Assembly (NCBI RefSeq): GCF_015694725.1
Contig: NZ_JADQDQ010000002.1
Span: 186,001-250,000, forward strand
Length of the DNA stretch: 64,000 nt
Direction: 5' to 3'
Source: Hymenobacter jeongseonensis
GTDB taxonomy: Bacteria > Bacteroidota > Bacteroidia > Cytophagales > Hymenobacteraceae
The notes under the pieces were generated by a model. The model was not told where the DNA came from. It saw nothing but the letters and a program-made list of their open reading frames with translations, and did not search any database. Below are positions 25,293 to 34,036 of the stretch, in pieces. The position numbers were made by a program, and so were the translations under genes. Each line of letters opens with the position of its first letter. Within the stretch, counting starts at the first letter, position 1.

Positions 25293-26831
25293 TTATTTCA
25301 CCAGGCTAATGCGGCTCGTTTTGGTTTTACCGTTGGAAATCACACGGTAGGTGTAGGTTCCCGAAGGCAAGGCACTTCCTTTGAGAACTACAGACCGCTG
25401 TTCGTTAGCAGAGACTTTGCCATCAAAGAGAGTGGCTACGCGGGCTCCGATAGAGTTGTATACTTCGACCATTACCCGCCCGCTCTTGGGTACCGAGAAG
25501 TTGATGGTTGCATCCCGGCCCGTTGGGTTAGGGTAAGCTTCGGTTTGGATGCTGCTCTTTAATGCAAGGGGGGCTGGGGCTTTGGCAGTTTGTATGGCTG
25601 TAATACCATTAAGCTGATTTTGATAATCTTCGCAATCAAACGGTTGTGATTCGCAAGTGGTGCCAACTATTCTTGCCCTAATGCTGAAACTTGACCCGGC
25701 AGCTAGGTTACCGAAGATAGGGCTAGTTTGCCAGGCACCTCCATTATTATTGTACTGATACTGCACAGTCCCCGAACTCAATGGGGCGGTTACTGTCACC
25801 GTACCAGTAGCAGGTCCACCACAAAGACCTGGCTCTACTACCGTTGCGGTAGGTTCCAGGACTTCGGCTGGCTCAGTGAGGGTTGTAGAATATGTTGCAG
25901 TACAGCCTTTGGAATCAGTTACAGTTACAGAATAATCTCCGGGGCCAAGGTTAGAGCGGTCTTGTGGCTCATTTGGGCCTGTAAGGTCAGCCCAGTCATA
26001 AGTGAAGGGAGCTACGCCGCCAAAAACAGATAAATTAATTGCCCCGTCATCTTCCCCAAAGCAAGATATTGGAGTTACAATAGCCCCAGCAGATAAGCCA
26101 GTAGAGATGGCAATAGCAGGTAAGGTCCCGCATTTAGGTGCAATGAGTTCAGATTTTAAAGTCCCACAGGTACTCTTTGGCGAAGCATCCGTCCAGGCTA
26201 AAAATAGATTTGTTAAATCTAGTGTTGAACCACATTCATAGGTAATTTGACCATTACTACTTAAGCCAGAGCCAGAGGTGGGTAAGTTAATAATTTCTCT
26301 GATTTGAACTACAGTATAGGGCAATTCGGTAATGTCGTTTCTGACTATCTTACCGTTACAGCCGGTTACCTCAGCTTGGTAAGTCACTACACCAGCACTA
26401 TTCGTTATTACTATGTCCCCCCAAAAAGCAAAACTGGTACGGGTGGAGCCTGTCTTGTTGTCAATGGCCAGCAACAACGGCGCAGTTATTAATGAATTAC
26501 CAGTACAGGATTGACAGGCAGGCACATCCAGCCTGGCACTCACCAGTTCCAAGTCCTTGGAGGTACACCTGTCTTCATCGGGTAATACCACCTGGGCAAA
26601 AGAAGTACCAGCCATTAGCAAAAAGGTCACAAATATCAAGGCAACCCGCCACGTTGCTTTTGGCAGGAAACCTGTAAAAGATTTGTTTCCTGATGACACT
26701 TGCCCGGTGACTAGGAGCATCAGGAAGTGCAGCCAACTAGCAGTGGCACGTTTTGCAAAAGAAGTGGAAGCTAATGCACGCGTACATGGTTCTGCATAGG
26801 TAAAATTGGGTGTCTTAATGGTCGTATTCAT
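25293..26831 (-). CDS. T9SS-exported surface protein with SprB-type repeat
   Basis: 512 residues from the ATG at 26831. The first 80 residues are an unusually long leader: a polar Thr/Ala/Ser/Lys-rich part, a weak hydrophobic patch, then the true signal core (WRVALIFVTFLLMAGTSFAQ). The mature part holds a DUF-like beta region with Cys pairs (CQSCTG), a single SprB-type repeat (about 255-323; SCFGEDDGAINLSVFGG, ending VTVTDSKGCTATY), and a T9SS sorting domain (about 430-512; EAYPNPTGRDATINFSVP). SprB repeats are known from gliding-motility adhesins. The middle third is visibly AT-richer than its neighbours. Its 5' leader and both protein ends resemble those of the next gene. Confidence 0.85.
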   Translation of the reverse strand: MNTTIKTPNFTYAEPCTRALASTSFAKRATASWLHFLMLLVTGQVSSGNKSFTGFLPKATWRVALIFVTFLLMAGTSFAQVVLPDEDRCTSKDLELVSARLDVPACQSCTGNSLITAPLLLAIDNKTGSTRTSFAFWGDIVITNSAGVVTYQAEVTGCNGKIVRNDITELPYTVVQIREIINLPTSGSGLSSNGQITYECGSTLDLTNLFLAWTDASPKSTCGTLKSELIAPKCGTLPAIAISTGLSAGAIVTPISCFGEDDGAINLSVFGGVAPFTYDWADLTGPNEPQDRSNLGPGDYSVTVTDSKGCTATYSTTLTEPAEVLEPTATVVEPGLCGGPATGTVTVTAPLSSGTVQYQYNNNGGAWQTSPIFGNLAAGSSFSIRARIVGTTCESQPFDCEDYQNQLNGITAIQTAKAPAPLALKSSIQTEAYPNPTGRDATINFSVPKSGRVMVEVYNSIGARVATLFDGKVSANEQRSVVLKGSALPSGTYTYRVISNGKTKTSRISLVK

Positions 26832-27197
26832 GACGTTTAACGGAAATATTTTGGTATTCAATTCGGGTCGGGAGTGGCTACTAGTGAAGCAGCAGACCAA
26901 GGCCCTTCGCAGGGATATGGTGGAAGTGGACCAGAAATCGCGGGACAAAAGCATCCCGTTCCGTAGCCAGAGGCCAGGGAAAACCCAGAATAGAGTTAAG
27001 AAGGGAGGCACTCACGAGCCCTCAGCCGAGGGGCAGCTTGGCTTGAAGCGTAAGGATGCAAGAAGAGTCACAGGGCCAATTGCTGCAATCAACAATTCCA
27101 CTGTTAGTCCTGCCCATGGAGCTGGGAGGCACACGAGGTCACAAGCCGCAGCCGCCGGGCCTAGGAAGAAAGCTACGGGCTTTTACTTATCAGAATA
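26832..27197 (-). promoter_or_regulatory. Long 5' leader, candidate structured cis-regulatory RNA (copy 1)
   Basis: About 366 nt without a credible coding frame on the transcribed strand, between the promoter at 27204 and the ATG at 26831. It shares with the leader at 30338-30725: a 34-nt block at 27135-27168 (29 of 34 identical), a hairpin at 27011-27054 closed by CTTACG/CGTGAG with an inner CCCTC/GAGGG stem, and a third block at about 26945-26990 containing CGGGA and TTTTG. Here that third block also makes a CGGGA/TCCCG hairpin. Order is the same in both copies. Function unknown. Confidence 0.55.
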
Positions 27198-27203
27198 CTT
27201 CTT

Positions 27204-27234
27204 CTAAGTTACATTCATTTCATCCAAAAGTCAA
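27204..27234 (-). promoter_or_regulatory. Bacteroidota-type promoter of T9SS gene, copy 1
   Basis: On the minus strand TTGA, a 19-nt spacer and TAACTTAG, close to the TTTG / TAnnTTTG pattern of the Bacteroidota housekeeping sigma factor. The equivalent promoter of copy 2 has the same spacer length and TAATTTAG. Confidence 0.5.
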
Positions 27235-27480
27235 TACAAAAAATAAATAAAACAACAAAAATTATTGTAATAATAATAAGTTCGCGTGTTCATATTCGGT
27301 TGAATTTGGCACTCCTAAATGAACAGTAGAAGGGCATTGCTCAAACCCAGACTATGAAATCAAACACACCCTGCAATGAAGCCAGCGAATACCTATATCA
27401 CGCTGACAATTAGATAATTTATCAGCATCACTACTCAAAACCCAGCTACCCATAGTGACCAACTGGCTCTTACGATTCAC
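27235..27480. other. AT-rich intergenic stretch
   Basis: Runs of A and T at 27235-27290 lie just upstream of the promoter at 27204 and could act as an UP-type or curved element. I see no gene or further motif up to the terminator at 27481. Confidence 0.6.
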
Positions 27481-27513
27481 AGAAAGACCCGCCCAAATTG
27501 AGCGGGTCTTTCT
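27481..27513 (-). terminator. Rho-independent terminator
   Basis: A perfect 12-bp stem (27481-27492 and 27502-27513) with a 9-nt loop just beyond the stop of the T9SS repeat protein; T-rich on the minus-strand 3' side is only partial. Confidence 0.78.
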
Positions 27514-27541
27514 ATGGTAAGCATTAAAAATCCCTGAACAC

Positions 27542-30337
27542 TTACTTCGCTAAGCTGATGCGGCTGGTTTTGGTCTGGCCATTGGCTACTATCCGATAAT
27601 AGTAGTTGCCGGTGCCCAGGTGCTCTCCTTTCAGCACGACCGTCTTCGGCTCTCCCGCGGCGGCTTCGCCATCAAACAGCGTAGTTACTTGCCGGCCCAG
27701 GGCATCGTACACGCTTACTACTACGTGTCCGCTTTTCGGCACGGAGAAGTTGATGGTGGCGTCCTTGCTAGTGGGATTGGGGTAAGCTTCGGTTTGGATG
27801 CGCCCTTGCAGCGGGGCCGACAGAGATTGGGCGTCGATTATCACGGCCTTCGCGGCGGGCGTGGTATAGTTCTCGCAGGTGGTAGGCGCCGACTCGCAGC
27901 CCTCAAGGGTCACGGTGATGCTAAAGCCTGAGCCTGCGGCCAGGCCGCCAAAGTTCAGGTCATTGCCGGTACCTGTTTTGGAGGTGGTCGCCCCGCCGTT
28001 TACCAGCGTATAGGTGGCACCCGAGACAGAGCCCGGCACTGTTAGTGTTGCCGTGGTTGGCCCGCACAGCTTGGGCTCAGTAATGGTTACGTTCGGCCGT
28101 AGCGGCGAAGCGGTTAAGGAAAGAACGTTGTTGGCAACGCCCACGCAATTGAGCGGCGCGGCCCCGCTGAGCTTGGCGTATACCGTTTTGCTGCCCGACG
28201 TGTAAGTAGCCGGGGTGGCAATGGGATTGGCGAAGGCGCTGGTGGCGGCCGTATACGTTTCGTACCAGCCCACTACGGTCACGCCCGAAACGCCTCCCGT
28301 AACAACGCTGTTTTTGCTGGTCAGGTCAAATACACCAGTACTTCCACCTGCGGTAGTAGGGCAAGTACTCATTGACGTATTTGCACCCGCCGGCGAGGCC
28401 GTTACCGACAGCGCGTTGTTGGCAACGCCCGCGCAATTGAGCGGTGCGGCCCCGCTGAGCTTGGCGTACACCGTCTTGCTGCCCGAAGTGTAGGCCGCGG
28501 GGGTGGCAATCAGGTTGGTGAAGGCGTTGGTAGCGGCCGTATACGTTTCGTACCAGCCCACTACGGTCACGCCCGCCGCGCCGCCCGTAACGGTGCTGTT
28601 TTTGCTATTCAGGTCGAACACGGCCGTGGTGCCGCCAATGCTGGCGGGGCAGGAACTCATCGACGTGTTCGTGCCCACCGGCGAAGCCGTTACCGACAGC
28701 GTATTGTTGGCCACACCGATGCAACCATCCGTAGTGCTAAGCTTGGCAAAGACTGTTTTGCTGCCCGACGTGTAAGTAGCCGGGGTGGCAATGGGATTGG
28801 TGAAGGCGTTGGTGGCGGCCGTATACGTCTCGTACCAGCCCGCCACGGTGACCCCAGCCGCTCCGCCCGTAACGGTGCCGTTTTTGCTGGTCAGGTCAAA
28901 CACGGCCGTGGTGCCGCTAATGGCCGTCGGGCAAGACGCCATTGTGGTGTTCGTGCCCACTGGCGTGGGATTTAGTATCAGGTCTCGGTAGTTGGAGGCG
29001 GTGGGGCAAGACGAGTTTGTGCTGCTTGTGGTCAGCGTAACCCTAACGGCGGTCGTAGTGGTGTTGAGGACATTCACCGTCACCGTTGCCGTCCCGTCCG
29101 GGTTGTATACCGGATTAGCTAGCGTTCCCCCGCTGGACACGCTCCAGGACGGCGTGCCGTTGGAGTAAGTACCGCTCACGCTAAATGCCGTCGTGCCGCT
29201 GGCGTCTTTGCACTGGGCCGGCACGGCATTCACTGCGGCCGTGGCCGCAGGCGTGAGCGGGAAGCTCAGCACGTCTAGGTCCTTCAATTCGGCCGTGTAC
29301 GAGCTAGAGGAACGGGTTTTAACGGTGATGGTGGCCGCCGGATTACACTTATCCAAATTATTCAGTTCGGGAATAGCACTCACATCAATGCCGCCTTCCA
29401 CAAACTGCAGCGCCATCACCGTATTGGTGTAAGCGCCATCACTCGTAAAAGCTTTATTCGGCGCAACGGGCTCAATGGAACCGGTATTGGTCGTAATAAA
29501 GGCTTTCAGGGTGGTACTGGACAGCGAAATTTCGTTTGACCAAGCTCCTGATGCCAGCCACGTGCGCACCCCCACAACGGGGCGGTTGCCGCCCCCGGTG
29601 TAGTTAATAACCAGCAGGAAATCACCGACGGTACGTCCGTTGACCGGCCCATTGCCGATGAGCTGGGTGTTGGTCACCGTTACCCCGTTTTGGTTGTATT
29701 CGAAGTCCAGGTAGCTATTGCCGTTCGTTGCCCTGGTTTCCGCCCCAAAAAACAGCCACGTGTGGCCCTGAGCATCTTCCCGGGCGTGGAGGTAGGTGTT
29801 GGTGATGTCATTTTTTTGGGGCCCGCTTCCGCCCAGCTGCAGCGCATAGGGGCTTTTGCCGGCCGCAATGTTGTTGCCGTTTTTGTTGGAGCTCCCCGCG
29901 AAGGAGGCCACTTCCGCTTTGGCACTGTTGCTGCCCCAGTTGCCGTCTTCCTGCCACATGCTGCGGCGGTCAGCCGTCACCCCGGGTACGGAAATGCCGC
30001 CTTCCTGTTTTAGGACTGCCCTACCGGCCGTTCCCGGCCCCTGCGACCAGTCGAACCCGTACCGGGATGCATAGTTCGTGTAGTTGGTAGTGCTCCACCA
30101 GCTGGGAACGATGCCGGATTTAAAATCGGAGTCCACTTCGAAATTCGCTACCGTCCCGCCCACGCCCGGGTCCTGTGCCCTGCTCTCATAGCTGAGCACC
30201 AGAAGCCCAACGGTCAGCATAAATAGGAATCGAACGAGTGTAGCTACCACTGTAGACTTCACCTTCGAAATCGATACCCATTTGCGGTTTATAAATCCGC
30301 TATATATAAAAGGTGATTTGTGGAATAGAGTATTCAT
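27542..30337 (-). CDS. T9SS-exported surface protein with three tandem Ig-like repeats
   Basis: 931 residues from the ATG at 30337. A long leader (about 54 residues, MNTLFHKSPFIYSGFINRKW then a hydrophobic core VRFLFMLTVGLLVLSYESRAQ) precedes an N-terminal beta-rich domain (about 60-350), a linker domain, and three near-identical repeats of 94-96 residues (about 456-744). Each repeat has a TSxxSCP-type Cys, VFDLxSKN, VTVVGWYETYTAAT and SGSKTVYAKLS. A further beta domain and a T9SS sorting domain (about 847-931; TEAYPNPTSKDATINFSVP) end the protein. Its sorting domain and leader are close relatives of those in the gene at 25293. An adhesin-like role is inferred. Confidence 0.87.
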   Translation of the reverse strand: MNTLFHKSPFIYSGFINRKWVSISKVKSTVVATLVRFLFMLTVGLLVLSYESRAQDPGVGGTVANFEVDSDFKSGIVPSWWSTTNYTNYASRYGFDWSQGPGTAGRAVLKQEGGISVPGVTADRRSMWQEDGNWGSNSAKAEVASFAGSSNKNGNNIAAGKSPYALQLGGSGPQKNDITNTYLHAREDAQGHTWLFFGAETRATNGNSYLDFEYNQNGVTVTNTQLIGNGPVNGRTVGDFLLVINYTGGGNRPVVGVRTWLASGAWSNEISLSSTTLKAFITTNTGSIEPVAPNKAFTSDGAYTNTVMALQFVEGGIDVSAIPELNNLDKCNPAATITVKTRSSSSYTAELKDLDVLSFPLTPAATAAVNAVPAQCKDASGTTAFSVSGTYSNGTPSWSVSSGGTLANPVYNPDGTATVTVNVLNTTTTAVRVTLTTSSTNSSCPTASNYRDLILNPTPVGTNTTMASCPTAISGTTAVFDLTSKNGTVTGGAAGVTVAGWYETYTAATNAFTNPIATPATYTSGSKTVFAKLSTTDGCIGVANNTLSVTASPVGTNTSMSSCPASIGGTTAVFDLNSKNSTVTGGAAGVTVVGWYETYTAATNAFTNLIATPAAYTSGSKTVYAKLSGAAPLNCAGVANNALSVTASPAGANTSMSTCPTTAGGSTGVFDLTSKNSVVTGGVSGVTVVGWYETYTAATSAFANPIATPATYTSGSKTVYAKLSGAAPLNCVGVANNVLSLTASPLRPNVTITEPKLCGPTTATLTVPGSVSGATYTLVNGGATTSKTGTGNDLNFGGLAAGSGFSITVTLEGCESAPTTCENYTTPAAKAVIIDAQSLSAPLQGRIQTEAYPNPTSKDATINFSVPKSGHVVVSVYDALGRQVTTLFDGEAAAGEPKTVVLKGEHLGTGNYYYRIVANGQTKTSRISLAK
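28105..28970 (-). repeat. Three in-frame tandem repeats of about 282-288 bp
   Basis: Units run roughly 28970-28689, 28688-28401 and 28400-28112 on the minus strand and stay in frame. Long stretches such as the part coding GWYETYTAAT are nearly identical in DNA, which points to recent amplification or gene conversion and makes copy number likely to vary between strains. Confidence 0.88.
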
Positions 30338-30725
30338 GGATGCACGGTAAAAGGTGAAGTTTTGAAAGAAATCATTCGTTTGGCTAGCCCGCAATTCTGA
30401 CTACAAGCATTTGACCTTCAGCCCACAGCTCCTATTTCGCCCTTGAGCGCAGGACGTACTCCGTCGATAGAAAGCAAGAGCAAAATCGTCCCGCCCCACT
30501 AGCCAACGGCTCTGGGAAACCCATTCAATAGTAGACGGAGTGGCGGCTTACGAAAGCCCTGGGCGCGCCAGGGAGCCAAGCGTAAGTCTACCGGAAAGGA
30601 AGGTCGGAATCGGCCTTGGCGATGCCCTCTTGGGCTTCTATTGAAGAACCACCCAGCAAAAGGGATGGTGCGCGAGGTCAGGGGCCGCAGCCGCCGTACC
30701 TAGGAAGTGCGGCTGGTGGCATTAG
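30338..30725 (-). promoter_or_regulatory. Long 5' leader, candidate structured cis-regulatory RNA (copy 2)
   Basis: About 388 nt between the promoter at 30732 and the ATG at 30337, with no credible frame. The 34-nt shared block is at 30674-30707; the hairpin is at 30547-30586, closed by CTTACG/CGTAAG with an inner CCCTGG/CCAGGG stem; the third shared block is at about 30485-30535. Compared with copy 1 the inner stem has different bases that still pair, and the outer stem changes an A-U to a G-U pair. This suggests selection on RNA structure. Confidence 0.55.
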
Positions 30726-30731
30726 CATTAC

Positions 30732-30762
30732 CTAAATTAAACCATCAGACTATACTATCAAA
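30732..30762 (-). promoter_or_regulatory. Bacteroidota-type promoter of T9SS gene, copy 2
   Basis: On the minus strand TTTG, a 19-nt spacer and TAATTTAG, one base from the TAnnTTTG consensus. AT-rich DNA lies upstream (30763-30840). Confidence 0.6.
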
Positions 30763-30911
30763 CTTTTTCAATATTATTTTTAACTTTTAAAATATTTATT
30801 AATAATAAATACTACTTAGATGATAATAATTTACACCATAAATCAGGGTTCTGCTACTAAACTGGAAGGCCATCCAGAGGGCTTCCAACTGCTTTTTTAT
30901 CAATCCTTCCA
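30763..30911. other. AT-rich intergenic stretch
   Basis: A/T runs at 30765-30845 lie upstream of the leader promoter. The rest up to the stop of the chromate transporter holds a short GGAAG...CTTCC inverted repeat (about 30866-30888) that ends in a T run and may help terminate the transporter transcript. Confidence 0.5.
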
Positions 30912-32048
30912 CTACGCCAGCGTCAGCAGATAGCCCAGCAGTGCCCCGCCCAGCACCACAAAGGCACTGTTTAGCTTTTTATAGACAAAAGTGACGGCCA
31001 GGCTGAGGGACGCAATGAGCACCGTGCGCCAGTCGGTGAGGGCAGCCCGGCTCATGGTCACCAGCACGGCGGCAATAAGGGCCACCGAGGCCACGTTCAC
31101 ACTGTCCAGAAACACCGAAAACAGCTTGGACCGCCGCAGCCGGGGCAGCAGCGGGTTCAGCACCAACACAAACACGAACGAAGGCAGGAAAATACCCACT
31201 GTGGCCAACGCTGCCCCGCGCAATCCGTCGAGCTGCCAGCCCACGAACGTGGCTGATGACAGCACCGGCCCCGGCGTGAACTGCCCCACGGCAATGGCAT
31301 CGAGCAACTGCTGCCGGCTGAGCCAGCCGCGGGCCACCAGCTCGCCCTCCAAAAAGGCAAACAGCACGTAGCCGCTGCCGTAAAGCGTGGCCCCAACCTT
31401 GAGGAAAGTCCAGAAAATACCGCCCGCCGACGAGCTTTCCGCCAGCGGCCCGGCCGGGAGGGCCAGCAGGGGCAGCAGCCGGGCAGCCTTCCCCGGGGCG
31501 GGCGGGTTTCGCAGCAAGTGCCCCAACACCCCCACCGCGCCCGCGCCCAGCAAGGCCACTATTTCATTCAGCCCCAGCAGGGCCGCCACCAGCGTGGCCG
31601 CGCCCAACACCGCCAGCCAGGAGGATTTCAGGGCCTTGCGCCCCAGCGTGTAAGCCGCCCCCAGAATGATGGCAATCACCGCCGGCGGAATGCCATAGAC
31701 GAATGGCGCGGCTTGCGGCAAGTGCCCGTACTGCTGGTAAAGCCAGGCAAACCCGGCCGTAATCACCACCGCCGGCAGAATGAAGGCCAGGCCGGCCACC
31801 ACCAGGCCCGGCAGGCCGGCGCGCTCGTGGCCGCAGTGCATGGTCATCTCCGTCGAGTTGGGGCCCGGTATCAGGTTGGTGGCACCAATCAGGTCGAGGA
31901 AGTGCTCGGGCGTCATCCATTGGCGTTTGCGGACCACTTCGTCCTCCATCATGGCAATGTGCGCGGCCGGCCCACCAAAAGCCAGCAACCCGAGGCGGAA
32001 AAAGACGGCGGCTACTTCGCGTAGCGTCCCGGCGTTAGGCTTGCTCAT
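30912..32048 (-). CDS. chrA: Chromate transporter, long-chain (two CHR domains)
   Basis: 378 residues from the ATG at 32048; the longer open frame upstream has no transporter character. Two homologous CHR halves of about 190 residues: the first with FFRLGLLAFGGPAAHIAMME (about 12-31) and the second with FLKVGATLYGSGYVLFAFLE, each followed by several membrane helices. Family members expel chromate across the inner membrane using the proton or ion gradient; some relatives act in other anion transport. No chromate regulator is adjacent. It is divergent from the isocitrate dehydrogenase gene. Confidence 0.9.
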   Translation of the reverse strand: MSKPNAGTLREVAAVFFRLGLLAFGGPAAHIAMMEDEVVRKRQWMTPEHFLDLIGATNLIPGPNSTEMTMHCGHERAGLPGLVVAGLAFILPAVVITAGFAWLYQQYGHLPQAAPFVYGIPPAVIAIILGAAYTLGRKALKSSWLAVLGAATLVAALLGLNEIVALLGAGAVGVLGHLLRNPPAPGKAARLLPLLALPAGPLAESSSAGGIFWTFLKVGATLYGSGYVLFAFLEGELVARGWLSRQQLLDAIAVGQFTPGPVLSSATFVGWQLDGLRGAALATVGIFLPSFVFVLVLNPLLPRLRRSKLFSVFLDSVNVASVALIAAVLVTMSRAALTDWRTVLIASLSLAVTFVYKKLNSAFVVLGGALLGYLLTLA

Positions 32049-32453
32049 GCGGCACTCGTTAGCTGGCGGGCAACTACTCCGGGCGTGCCGCCGGTGATGC
32101 GCAGAAAAATAATGCTTAGAGCCGTGGCCCGGGCCAGGCGCTGAAATTGAACCATAAACGTGGGTGAGGGGATGAAAGCACTGCGAAAATGCTTGGTTAT
32201 TACCCAAATCTGCAACTGGTTGGCCGGTGGCATCACCCGTGCAGTTCGCACGCATGCCCCTGGCCTGATGTCACCTTGCGGGGCCTTGCATCAGCGGCGG
32301 CGGCAGTACGCAGCAGGCTTGGCGAAGAGGGACGTGCGCAACTGGACGGTAAATCCTGCCTAATATTAGCCCCGCAAAGCGCGGTAGTTACTAATCTGGC
32401 GACGGCCTTTTCAAACCAAAATATCCTTTCTCCCAACTCCCTTCCCACTAGCA
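32049..32453. other. Divergent upstream region between chrA and icd
   Basis: About 400 bp. Short open frames on both strands have no start context or protein character. No clear operator or riboswitch was recognised; AATATTAG near 32361 and AATATCCTTTC near 32420 are weak promoter-like sequences for icd. Confidence 0.5.
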
Positions 32454-33686
32454 ATGACCAAGATTAAAGTAGCCAACCCCGTAGTAGAGCTCGATGGCGA
32501 CGAAATGACGCGCATCATCTGGAAGTTCATCAAAGACAAGCTGATTACGCCTTACCTGGAGCTGGACATCAAATACTACGACTTGGGCATCGAGTACCGC
32601 GACGAAACCAACGACCAGGTCACCATCGACGCGGCCCATGCCATCCGGCAGTACGGGGTGGGCATTAAGTGCGCCACCATCACGCCCGACGAGGAGCGGG
32701 TGGCAGAGTTTGGCCTGAAGCAGATGTGGAAGTCGCCCAACGGCACCATCCGCAACATCCTCGACGGCACCGTATTCCGCGAGCCCATTGTGATGAGCAA
32801 CGTGCCCCGGCTGGTGCCGAACTGGACCGCGCCTATCTGCATCGGCCGCCACGCGTTCGGCGACCAGTACCGGGCCACCGATTTGGTGACCAAGGGCAAG
32901 GGCAAGCTCACGCTCACCTTCACGCCCGAGGACGGCGGCGAGGTGCAGTCGTTCGACGTGTACAACTTTCAGGGCGACGGCGTGGCCCTGGCCATGTACA
33001 ACACCGACGAGTCCATCCGCGGCTTCGCGCACGCCTGCTTCAACCAGGCCCTGATGAAAGGCTGGCCGCTGTACCTGTCGACCAAAAACACCATCCTCAA
33101 AAAGTACGACGGGCGCTTCAAGGACATCTTCCAGGAGATATTTGAGCAGGATTACCAGGCCAAATTCACGGCCGCTGGCATTACCTACGAGCACCGGCTG
33201 ATTGACGACATGGTGGCCTCGGCCCTGAAATGGCACGGCAACTTTGTGTGGGCCTGCAAAAACTACGACGGCGACGTGCAGAGCGACACCGTGGCCCAGG
33301 GCTTCGGCTCGCTCGGCCTGATGACTTCCACGCTGGTAACGCCCGACGGCCAGACCATGGAAGCCGAAGCCGCCCACGGCACCGTGACGCGCCACTACCG
33401 CGACCACCAGAAGGGCAAGCCCACCAGCACCAACCCCATTGCCAGCATCTTCGCCTGGACGCGCGGCCTGGAGTTCCGGGGTGTGCTTGATGGGAACCAG
33501 GAACTCATCGATTTCTGCAAGGCGCTGGAAGCCGTGTGCATCGAAACCGTGGAAAGCGGCAAAATGACCAAGGATTTGGCCGTTTGCATCCACGGCAGCA
33601 AAGTGGAGCACGGCCGCGACTACCTCTACACCGAGGAGTTTCTGGAAGCGCTGAACGAAAACCTGAAAACGAAGCTGGCGAAGTAA
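32454..33686 (+). CDS. icd: NADP-dependent isocitrate dehydrogenase
   Basis: 410 residues, the length of the homodimeric eukaryote-like subgroup. It starts [20 protein letters not shown], with the conserved [17 protein letters not shown] substrate loop (about 95-111) and [13 protein letters not shown] (about 131-143). The metal Asp residues lie around [10 protein letters not shown] and [17 protein letters not shown]. It converts isocitrate and NADP to 2-oxoglutarate, CO2 and NADPH in the citric acid cycle. Monocistronic: a strong terminator follows. No truncation or missing residue was noticed. Confidence 0.96.
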   Translation: MTKIKVANPVVELDGDEMTRIIWKFIKDKLITPYLELDIKYYDLGIEYRDETNDQVTIDAAHAIRQYGVGIKCATITPDEERVAEFGLKQMWKSPNGTIRNILDGTVFREPIVMSNVPRLVPNWTAPICIGRHAFGDQYRATDLVTKGKGKLTLTFTPEDGGEVQSFDVYNFQGDGVALAMYNTDESIRGFAHACFNQALMKGWPLYLSTKNTILKKYDGRFKDIFQEIFEQDYQAKFTAAGITYEHRLIDDMVASALKWHGNFVWACKNYDGDVQSDTVAQGFGSLGLMTSTLVTPDGQTMEAEAAHGTVTRHYRDHQKGKPTSTNPIASIFAWTRGLEFRGVLDGNQELIDFCKALEAVCIETVESGKMTKDLAVCIHGSKVEHGRDYLYTEEFLEALNENLKTKLAK

Positions 33687-33709
33687 TCTTCGAAGTATTA
33701 GCAAACATC

Positions 33710-33746
33710 AAAATGGCCCTTCCGGCAATCGGAAGGGCCATTTTTT
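33710..33746 (+). terminator. Rho-independent terminator of icd
   Basis: A 15-bp perfect stem (left arm from 33710 to 33724, right arm from 33730) with a 5-nt loop and a run of six T. Confidence 0.92.
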
Positions 33747-33847
33747 GTGTTGTCGCAACACCTCATTCCTCAGGACCCGATGGCTTCGGCAGCTGCGGAA
33801 CGGCAGGCTCCTGCGAGCCTAATTACTTGCTTCTGCCACTGCCTGCA

Positions 33848-34036
33848 TCACGCGGGTTCGCCTTCTTCGGCCGCGGCGGGCGGTTCGGCGTCGGCCGCCT
33901 GTTCTTCGGCCTCCTCTATGTCATCGAGCCGCTCTTCCTTTTGCCAGATTCGCTCCGGATTCAGCAAGTCGGTATAGGCGGCGAGGTCTTCGAGCAAGTG
34001 GTCGCCTTCGGGCGCGGGCAGAGAGGTGGGTTCCAT
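33848..34036 (-). CDS. Small acidic protein of unknown function
   Basis: 62 residues from the ATG at 34036 (MEPTSLPAPEGDHLLEDL). Two short predicted helices (LEDLAAYTDLLNPERIW and the Glu-rich stretch after it) and an Ala/Glu/Pro-rich tail; strongly acidic, no membrane segment or signal. The tail composition and lack of a family match leave some chance that it is not a gene, but an in-frame upstream extension is less protein-like. It points toward icd's terminator and would need its own stop signal, which is not seen. Confidence 0.5.
   Translation of the reverse strand: MEPTSLPAPEGDHLLEDLAAYTDLLNPERIWQKEERLDDIEEAEEQAADAEPPAAAEEGEPA

Noticed and set aside
26806..27207. Open frame on the plus strand across leader copy 1
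   Set aside because: Not conserved in leader copy 2, basic low-complexity product, and the shared features are better explained as RNA on the minus strand.
28105..28970. Tandem repeats considered as a CRISPR array
   Set aside because: Units are 282-288 bp, stay in frame and code for a protein domain; no short repeat-spacer pattern and no cas genes.
32160..32467. Short open frames between chrA and icd
   Set aside because: No start context and no protein-like composition; one runs into the icd start in another frame.
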